From contig OZ024790.1 of the NCBI GenBank assembly GCA_964017065.1, positions 5,135,294 through 5,199,293 on the forward strand: DNA of 64,000 nt, read 5' to 3'. Of this stretch, positions 56,340-64,000 are shown in pieces. This stretch comes from Haliclona indistincta. Lineage: Eukaryota > Porifera > Demospongiae > Haplosclerida > Chalinidae. The translations under genes were made by a program, and so were the position numbers. Position 1 is the first letter of the stretch. Every line of letters starts with the position of its first letter. The notes under the pieces are model-generated. The model did not search any database. It worked only from the letters and a program-made list of their open reading frames with translations, and was not told the DNA's origin.

Positions 56340-57620
56340 AGAATTTCAATTTCGTGCACAAGCTTGTCTGTTTGTATTGTTGTCCTCTGTTGCAGAGGCG
56401 GGCTTCTTGAATACACCACTACCTTGATGAGGAGCAAATGTATATTTGAATTGAGTTGCTGAGTGGAGGTCAGGACAAATATTTGCGTTCTGTTGCGGAA
56501 TCGGAATCGGTTGAATCACAGCGTTCTTTCTTAGCAAGAACAGGATTGGCTGAAGTATCCAACTTGATTAAATTTCTGACTGCATCTGGCATTGGACTGA
56601 GTGAGAGAGAAAAGTAAAGGAGAGAGTAAGGAATACTCTACTAACACCCGCACACCTTTCTAAAATCCTTTTCAAATCTTTTGTGAATTTGGTGACTCAA
56701 TGGTGTAAACTGTATTTTTCTTGTTCGAGTGATTGGATGTAACTCTTGTTTAAGGCGAGCTGGCTACGAACCTCATGTAGCTCAAGGTCTGCCTGTCTCA
56801 GCTATAGGTATTACCGACCGACAAAGAAGGATAACTAACTGACAGCTAAACAAAAAGACAACTCACTTTTCTTTCGAGAGTTGTAGTTTCTAGAACCAGC
56901 TTTGCTCTCTCTTCGAGTAGAGTTTTTTTTCTCTCTTTGAGAAACTCCCTAGTAATGGTGACATGTGAATTAAGAGAGAAGAGCGTGTGTGTGTGTATGT
57001 GTGAACTGACGTTTTAATAGCAATTACATAGTTAGTTAGGTCAGTAGGAGAGGATGAATTGACCAGCTGTTGACTTTCTGATGAACTACTGTCCAGCAGT
57101 AGCTGAGTACTGAAAGGAGAGAAGCTAGTCATTCACTAGGAAGACATCCAGGTTCATAATAACACTCAACTATACAGCATGACCTTTCTCTTGAGCTTTC
57201 TCTATCACTTCACCTGAACAGACAACACACTAGAGTTCAACACAACAAAATAATACTATCATACTGCAATCATGTGTGACATAGGCAGAAAGAGACAACC
57301 AAAGGATTCACTTTATAGTACCTTGTTCTTTGAGAAGTGAGTCTTGTTTTTTCACTTGTTCCTATCACATTAAAACAGATCTTTATGTAACCTCTTTCTC
57401 ACTCTCACCCTTCCATTCACCTCCCCCTCCCCACCATCACTTCTCTTCATGCGCACTCTCTCACCATTAACTCTTCTAGAGACAGACTGCTCCCGACATT
57501 CTGCCTAGAGTCTGTATCAAGAAACAGCTTGAGGACCTCACTAGGTAGACAGGGCTCTCTGCACTGAGGACAATTGTTCTGATGTGACAGCCATTGAATT
57601 AAACTGTGAGCAGAAAGGAA
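56340..57620 (-). pseudogene. TRAIP-like gene, inverted copy without RING exon 1
   Basis: Minus strand. Exon 2 (about 57600-57469) encodes LIQWLSHQNNCPQC and LKLFLDTDSRQNVGS, then a coiled-coil exon near 57.33 kb, an exon near 57.10 kb (TQLLLDSSSSESQQLVNSSS) and the 3' exon at 56.62-56.34 kb. Homology to the 22-kb copy ends just before exon 2 (about 57640), so the start codon and first zinc ligands are absent. Confidence 0.5.
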
Positions 57621-57701
57621 AATTATGGACAACCACACAGTCGCGTCGCAACCGTGCAAACCGGAAGTAAATTTATTTGCACGAGTTGTGGGCGTGGTCA
57701 T

Positions 57702-58201
57702 TACATAATCTAGAAATGGCTGTCAGCTGAGGAGGGTTAGTGTTGGTGCTGCCGTGTGGTCTCTAGAAGTCGCACGACCAATTAATAGTCTTTGTTGGCT
57801 TTATGGAAGATTGGAGAATTTCTTGAATAGGTAAGATGAATAAAGTGCATTGTTTGTGTAAGCTACAAACGATTACCTTTGCCAGCTGAAAGATTTTATT
57901 GCCACGTGACTTCTGTATTCTGTGTTGTAGTTAAAGACGGGTAAGCGCGACAGTAAAAGCTTGTTTGTAATAGTATTCCTCTATACCCGTACATGTTGTT
58001 GAACAAATATTGCCCCTCTATCTACTTCAAAACGGAATTGTCAATCGTTGTAACTTCACGTGTTGGAGTCAGCCATTTTGATAAAACGTGATGAACTAAA
58101 ATAAATGATTATTATTATTGAATAAATAACTCTGGTTGATTACAGAATTGGTAGAGGTAATGTAAAAGGTAAATGTAAGAGGTAAATCAAAATTAAGTAA
58201 T
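57702..58201. other. Spacer between TRAIP-like copy and nuclease-CXC gene
   Basis: No gene recognised. Edge of the inverted block lies at about 57640. Confidence 0.35.
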
Positions 58202-61200
58202 TCAAATGATATCTGTAGTGAAGAATAATTCATCTGTTATTATCTCTGTCTCTAGTAGCTCCTCACAACTGTCACTGGCATCATCACTGCTGTCACTTTC
58301 AATGTCACTGTCTTCCTCCTCCTCCTCATCATCATCATCATCACTATACCTGTCTTCCTCTTGCTGTATTTGTACCGGTAAATTGCTACATCCCTGACAC
58401 TCGCATCCAGGTCCACAGTAATTGCTCTTTTTCCGACACCCACACTTTTTTGATGTACATCCTTTTTTGCAATTGCAGCCTTTTAGTAGAAAGTCGATGT
58501 TTGATTTTATTTTTGCTGCTACCTTAGGATCTTCCCAGTCTATCTGGTATCTTCCATCTCCTTCACTGATCCAGCCACTGTCTTCTGGACGAGGCAAATT
58601 ATCGTAAACATTAGAAAGAGGTGAGTTTTTCCACAATTTGCACACATAGCATGATCGTAGCCAGTGTCGCCACAGGGCAGTGTAGGAGGGAACCCTTTCC
58701 TCTTCACTTCCTATTCTGTCTGCTACAGTAGTTCTTATTGTCCTTAACCAGAGTTCATGACGTTCATTCTTAGTCATGGTTGGGTCCATTGTGTTGAATA
58801 GTTGTGAAGGTGTTTCTGATTTAAATAAGCTGATAAAAGCTGCGAGGTGTTTTTTAAAGTAGCAACTCCCTACAAGACGGAGAAATGCTGGAAAACTTTC
58901 TTTGGGGTCAGCGTTGTTGCTTAGGCTCCCACCGCCACATATAAACTGTGAGTACTGAAAAAATACTTGTAGCATGCCTGCTTTTCCTAGTGTTCTAAAG
59001 TAAGACACAAAATCGCATCCGGTGCATACATACAATGTCTGTAGAATACAACTGAGTTGATCCTTCGGCAGTGTTGATAAATCTGGATCTCGTTTTAGGG
59101 CCAAGATAAGGTTGTTGAAATTCAGAAATTTCTTGTCTTGAGAGTGAGGTACATTGAGCTGTAAAATTATCTCTTTTGGTATATGCAAGCTCAATCCAAC
59201 ATTGTAAACGTCTGTGTCAGGTGAATAAATCAATACCCTTGTTGCCCATGTGGTTATTGCATGCCGCCAGATGCGCATGTCGGCCTCTATGGCATTGCAT
59301 AAGTACTGCGTGTCTGGTTCTGCTGTCACTACTGCTTCATAGTCCTGCCCATGTAGTACCCACGCACTGTCTTCATTTCCTCCTTGAAAACAACCAGCGA
59401 GAACAAGCACCTGTCTGTTGCGTAGCAGTAGTAGACCCCTTTGTAGGTAAGATAGCCCAATTGCCTCTATGATTGATCGCTTGCACACCCTACAGCTAAT
59501 GTAATCATTCCAGCATTGAGGAACAGGTGTTGTTGTAGTGAAAACAGTATGCTCGTGTTGTTTTTTCAGCTTACTGGAATCACGGCGCTCTTGCTCGAAT
59601 TTTTTGGGATAGAATTGTTGTGAGCAAGTATGCTTGTCGAAGATGAAATGGACTTCGTCCGCCCCTGCTTTAAAGTACTCTGTAGCGAATCTATGAAACA
59701 GTAATATGGCATAATCTGTGATAGTCTTTGTGCTTCTAAGTGGCCTGGTGTTGATGAGAAACATAGCATCTATAATTACCACTTCAGGAAACCACCCTTC
59801 AGGAATAGAGGAGCTGATAAGATTGGGTTCCTGGTAGCGATGATGAAGTTTTTCTGTCCAAGTTGCTTTATTTGATGTGTGTGGATTTCCATCTTGGTCA
59901 GCTAAAGCTCTTGGTAATAGAGAGTACTGCTCTTCTGATGCATTGTATGGCAAATGGTTGCGATTGCACCATGCAAGTCGTCTTCTCAGACATTTGGTAA
60001 CCTGCTTCAGTTCTTGCTCTTTTGGTGTAATCCTTTTTGTGTGTTTTTTATCATTTTTCATAGTTTTGAGTTTTAGTTGTCTGATTGGAGCAGTAGTAGA
60101 GCTGGGGATCATTAATATTCTGTAGGTGACGTGATCTTCAAAGGCTTTTTGACCAATCACTCTAAACGAGAGAAGGTCATGCGACTGCTGATGTGTTGCC
60201 TCTTGACCAGTGAAGATGTTGATGAGGCCTCTAGTGTGTTGAGATGTAGCTGGTTGGACTATAGCGCTGTTAAGTAGTTCAATGCACATGTGAGCGATGT
60301 TTTGTTCTCTTTTAAGTGCCTGCATTGATTTGTCTGTTATTCCAGGATCTTTTTCGTTGGCAGCTTTTTCTGGAAATAGTTGTTTGCACAAGTTTTTGTA
60401 TGCCTTTATACGGTAGTTGAAAAAAAGTGATGTTTTTTGGAGGTAAGCTTCTGTTGGACGAACCACGGCTCCTTTAAGATCTTTATTGATGCACATTTCG
60501 TGCGCTTCGTCCAATGCTACTGAGTGCCACTCTTTTTCTGATAGTGTCGCTGTAAACCCACCTGCATTAAAGTACTTGATGATTTCTTCTGGGTACAGCT
60601 GCAGTTTTGCGAGGTGATCTGGAAGTATTCTGCGATAGCTGTCTCTGTCAAAAGCTGTAAATAGCGGTGCCATCAATTTCAAACTTGAAAGTCTGAGATT
60701 CCAATCACTGCCACGTATAGCCAAGTACAGGCCTATGTATGAATAGCAATCCACAAAGACAAATTGGCTCCAAAACTTTAAGGTATTGTTACTAGCAGCT
60801 ACCTATTTAATAGGGAAGAGAGGGACCGTGAGAGTCCAGTGAGGGACGGTGAGAGTCCAGTGAGGGACGGTGAGAGTCCAGTGAGGGACCGTGAGAGTCC
60901 AGAGAGGGACAGTGAGAGTCCAGTGAGGGACTTAGAGAGTCCGAAGAGAGACTGTGAAAGTCTAGTGAGGGACCATGAGAGTCCAGAGAGGGACCGTGAG
61001 AGTCCAGAGAGGGACGGTGAGAGTCCAGTGAGGGACGGTGAGAGTCTAGTGAGAGACTGTGAGAGTCCGAAGAGAGACCGTGAGAGTCTAGTGAGGGACG
61101 GTGAGAGTCCGAAGAGAGACTGTGAGAGTCTAGTGAGGGACGGTGAGAGTCCAGTGAGGGACCGTGAGAGTCTAGTGAGAGACTGTGAGAGTCCGAAGAG

Positions 61201-63965
61201 AGACTGTGAGAGTCTAGTGAGGGACGGTGAGAGTCCGAAGAGAGACTGTGAGAGTCTAGTGAGGGACGGTGAGAGTCCGAAGAGAGACTGTGAGAGTCCG
61301 AAGAGAGACCGTGAGAGTCTAGTGAGGGACGGTGAGAGTCCAGTGAGGGACCGTGAGAGTCTAGTGAGGGACGGTGAGAGTCCGAAGAGAGACTGTGAGA
61401 GTCCGAAGAGAGACTGTGAGAGTCCAGTGAGGGACGGTGAGAGTCCGAAGAGAGACTGTGAGAGTTCAGTGAGGGACGGTGAGAGTCCAGTGACGGACCG
61501 TGAGAGTCTAGTGAGAGACTGTGAGAGTCCGAAGAGAGACTGTGAGAGTCTAGTGAGGGACGGTGAGAGTCCGAAGAGAGACTGTGAGAGTCTAGTGAGG
61601 GACGGTGAGAGTCCGAAGAGAGACTGTGAGAGTCCGAAGAGAGACTGTGAAAGTCCGAAGAGAGACTGTGCGAGTCCAGTGAGGGACGGTGAGAGTCCAG
61701 TGAGGGAGGGTGAGAGTCCAGTGAGGGACGGTGAGAGTTCAGTGAGGGACGGTGAGAGTCCAGTGAGGGACGGTGAGAGTCCGAAGAGAGACTGTGAGAG
61801 TTCAGTGAGGGACGGTGAGAGTCCAGTGAGGGACGGTGAGAGTCCAGTGAGGGACGGTGAGAGTCCGAAGAGAGACTGCGAGAGTCTAGTGAGAGACTGT
61901 GAGAGTCTAGTGAGGGACGATGAGAGTCCAGTGAACGAGAAATTGACCATTTCATGTACAAATTTGGCTGTACAAGTTGAACCGTGGTTCCATGGTAGCT
62001 ACGCTTTTGGTCACCACAAAACACAGCAGCATAACTTTGGAGCATGTCAAAGTTGTCTACCGAAGCAACTGTAAATGTGTCTGATGGTATGTGGTCCCAT
62101 ATGCTTGTTTGGCGGTTGAGTTCTGCTATGCTGGTAACGTATCGATCGTGTGTATCTGGTGATGATACACACCCCAATCTGTTTAAAAGCTTTAACAGCT
62201 GTCTAGAACCGCCACTAACTTCAACTGCATCTGCAAGTAGATTATGCAGGGGAGGTGGCTGTTTGGGATTTGTGCAGTACAGAAGCAAGCATAAAATGTA
62301 ATACTGCCTTACTTTTTTAGCATGATCACTTGCCTCATTGCTTAATGTAGCTTTTCTGCGTTCCCGCACTGAACGTGTGATCAATGCGATAAAGTTAAAT
62401 AGCATTGGATTGACCTTTTCAAGGTATTGATCTATGTTAAACCACAACGGATCATCTGTGCCAATGGAGGCCTGTGACCTGATTTCGTTGTGAATAATGT
62501 CATTAAGTACCTCACCAGCCTCAACCAGTACCCTCTCTTTACTCAGTGGCTCATTTCTGTAGGTTTGCTCTGGTTGTTCATCTGCTTCAGTAGCATTGCT
62601 AGACGAACCGAGTGCCCAAGAGAGACAAGTGAGTAAATCACCATCTGCACGATACAGCACAGTTCCAAATCTCTTGTGAACACAGGTATACTGTATGTGT
62701 GGGTTAAGAAGTATTATCAGTTGACCTAATAGCCATCTAGATGAAAACTTGACTGTGCAGTCATTCTCCTCTAGAGTTAGGTTCTGAGTTGTAACCCCAT
62801 AGCTGCTCAAGAAATACCTGCATACTTGTGGTAGCAGTACAGCCTTGTCTTGAACTAGGTGCCCAGCAACAAACAATGCACTCATCACAACTGTCTTTTG
62901 CGTAAGAGTTATGTCATGCTCTAGTTGTGCCCTTAGCCTTGTGATATAGCTTTCTAGTGTCTTCTCAGCTTCAACCCTCTCTTTCTCTAATGATGTTACT
63001 ATAGTTAAATGCATCTTGTAACAAGTGTTACACAGATAGTCTGTAGGTTGTATGTTGATGTTACTGCCCGTTGATCTTTGTAGGTGGTTGGACACAGCAA
63101 TTGCGTCTGGGCTATGTCTAGATAGTATGCTCCCTTGTTTAGGAATGCCGCCACAGGACGCGCATGGAGTTGGTGAGTTAAACTGTCTATACAGTTCGTT
63201 GTAGCAACATAGACAGAGCTCAAACATTTCTTCCTCGTTACATGTGAGATTGAGTGCTGCCTCTAACCATTTCATTGGTGCAAATGAAGGCTTGATTGTT
63301 TTTACATCTTGCTGTGCACATTTAGGATTCATGCATTTTTTATGGCACCTGCTCTGTGTGCTTTTCCACTTAGGAGTGTACGGTATGCTGTCACTATGGT
63401 GCCGTTTTGCTTCTAGCAGATGTTTCCGGCATATGTAACTGTTGCTAGGTGGTATCCTCTCAAGATGTTTTTCAATAAATTCTTTTTCCTTCTCTCCCCA
63501 GTGTTTATAGCAAGCAGCATACCTTTGTGTTTTGCCACATAGAATGCACAAATCTTCCTGCTGCTGGCTGACCTGTTGACAGGTGGATCGAGTAGACCCT
63601 CTGGCGGCACCTGTATTGTATTTTAATTAAATAAGATTTGAAATTTACTTGTTCTATACCACACACATACTGCTGAAATGATAGTAGTTTTATGTACTGT
63701 CTATTATATATATAATAGTTGTGATTCATTGGACAGTAAATTTTTTTTCATGCAGCAAAACATCAATGTATTTTTTACAAAAATCAATAGTTTTTTTGGC
63801 TGTTATCATTACAAAACGAATTTGTCAATGTTTTGAACTCAAACACTCTTGAACTTACTGCTTGCTGAAGCCGGCTGCATTGAGCTCCACCTTGACCGCC
63901 TGCTATGGTTTTGGTTGAATAGTAAGTTAGTATATTCATAGGAGTACGTGTAAACAGACTTTTAC
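58202..63965 (-). CDS. FEN/XPG-like nuclease and CXC-domain protein (5' end beyond window)
   Basis: Minus-strand gene with exons about 63860-63965 (partial), 61974-63610 and 58202-60802. The middle exon encodes a cysteine-rich N terminus ([47 protein letters not shown]) and about 400 unassigned residues. The last exon (867 codons) has [48 protein letters not shown] and [16 protein letters not shown] in order, the spacing of acidic motifs and helical clamp seen in 5'-nuclease (FEN/XPG) folds. Near its end is a Tesmin/TSO1-like CXC block ([27 protein letters not shown]) and an acidic tail. I infer a DNA-processing protein, host or mobile-element derived. A GTACAG donor at 61973 and TAG acceptor at 60803 would remove the minisatellite and join the two long ORFs in frame. 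Confidence 0.65.
60815..61935. repeat. 21-bp minisatellite, about 53 copies
   Basis: Unit GAGAGTCCAGTGAGGGACGG plus T, with a second class GAGAGTCCGAAGAGAGACTG plus T interspersed, and a few mixed units. As 21 is a multiple of three, long ORFs arise in several frames (RDGESPV, LSPSLTG, DSHRPSL). Lies in a predicted intron of the nuclease-CXC gene. Confidence 0.95.
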
Positions 63966-64000
63966 AAGTCACATTTATAGTATACGGGAGAAATGTTATG
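63611..64000. other. Intron and 5' exon at the right edge
   Basis: Acceptor AATACAATACAG then GTGCCGCC at 63611 opens the middle exon of the nuclease-CXC gene. A further exon ([17 protein letters not shown]) ends with a donor near 63852. The start codon was not identified. Confidence 0.4.

Noticed and set aside
60799..61950. Minus-strand 383-aa LSPSLTG repeat ORF
   Set aside because: Another frame of the same minisatellite; no link to the coding frames on either side.
60839..62074. Plus-strand 411-aa ORF of RDGESPV repeats
   Set aside because: It is the complement of the 21-bp minisatellite; the unit length keeps several frames open and the sequence outside the array shows no gene on this strand.
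1..64000. tRNA or rRNA genes
   Set aside because: No cloverleaf with box A/B or rRNA-like sequence was noticed by eye; a covariance-model scan would be decisive.

Overview
This is eukaryotic DNA: genes are split by many GT-AG introns, most of them only about 47-65 bp, and MITEs, minisatellites and decayed gene copies are common. Gene content is early-animal in flavour: C2H2 zinc-finger genes in tandem, an ankyrin-ROCO-death-domain protein, Ig/fibronectin-III single-pass receptors, a DDX51-like helicase, a TRAIP-like RING protein and a protein with a RAG1-N-terminal-like zinc domain. I infer a sponge, probably a demosponge like Amphimedon; this rests on gene content and intron style, not on a database match.

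The left 38 kb is a segmental duplication. A block of three zinc-finger genes followed by a converging Ig/Fn3 receptor gene occurs at about 4-19.6 kb and again at about 23.3-38.2 kb, with a period near 19 kb; another receptor copy fills the left edge (1-3.8 kb). Between the blocks lie a 3' fragment of a WD40 gene (+), a damaged DDX51-like helicase (-) and a TRAIP-like RING gene (+). A seventh zinc-finger gene with its own TRAIP-like fragment lies inverted at 52.2-57.7 kb. Five or six of the seven zinc-finger genes look intact once spliced (about 606-815 aa). They share an unassigned helical N-terminal module, a coiled-coil region, an acidic region and an array of 3-9 fingers. The fifth copy is a pseudogene. 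None of the three receptor copies is complete, and each carries different lesions.

The right part holds a minus-strand ankyrin-ROCO-death-domain gene of about 10 kb (10 exons, predicted 999 aa) whose introns carry several MITEs and minisatellites; a minus-strand RAG1-N-terminal-like gene, probably transposon-derived; a small reverse-transcriptase fragment; and, running off the right edge, a large minus-strand gene joining a cysteine-rich N-terminal region, a FEN/XPG-like nuclease core and a CXC zinc domain. That last gene is split by a 1.1-kb, 21-bp minisatellite that a predicted intron could remove.

The zinc-finger genes share a TTTCGCGC (E2F-like) promoter motif about 60-110 bp upstream of the ATG, so their expression may be coordinated. 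The most noteworthy items are the zinc-finger family itself (a lost C-terminal finger, a three-finger expansion, antisense exon fragments beside its promoters), the palindromes at duplication breakpoints, the RAG1-like domain and the nuclease-CXC gene.
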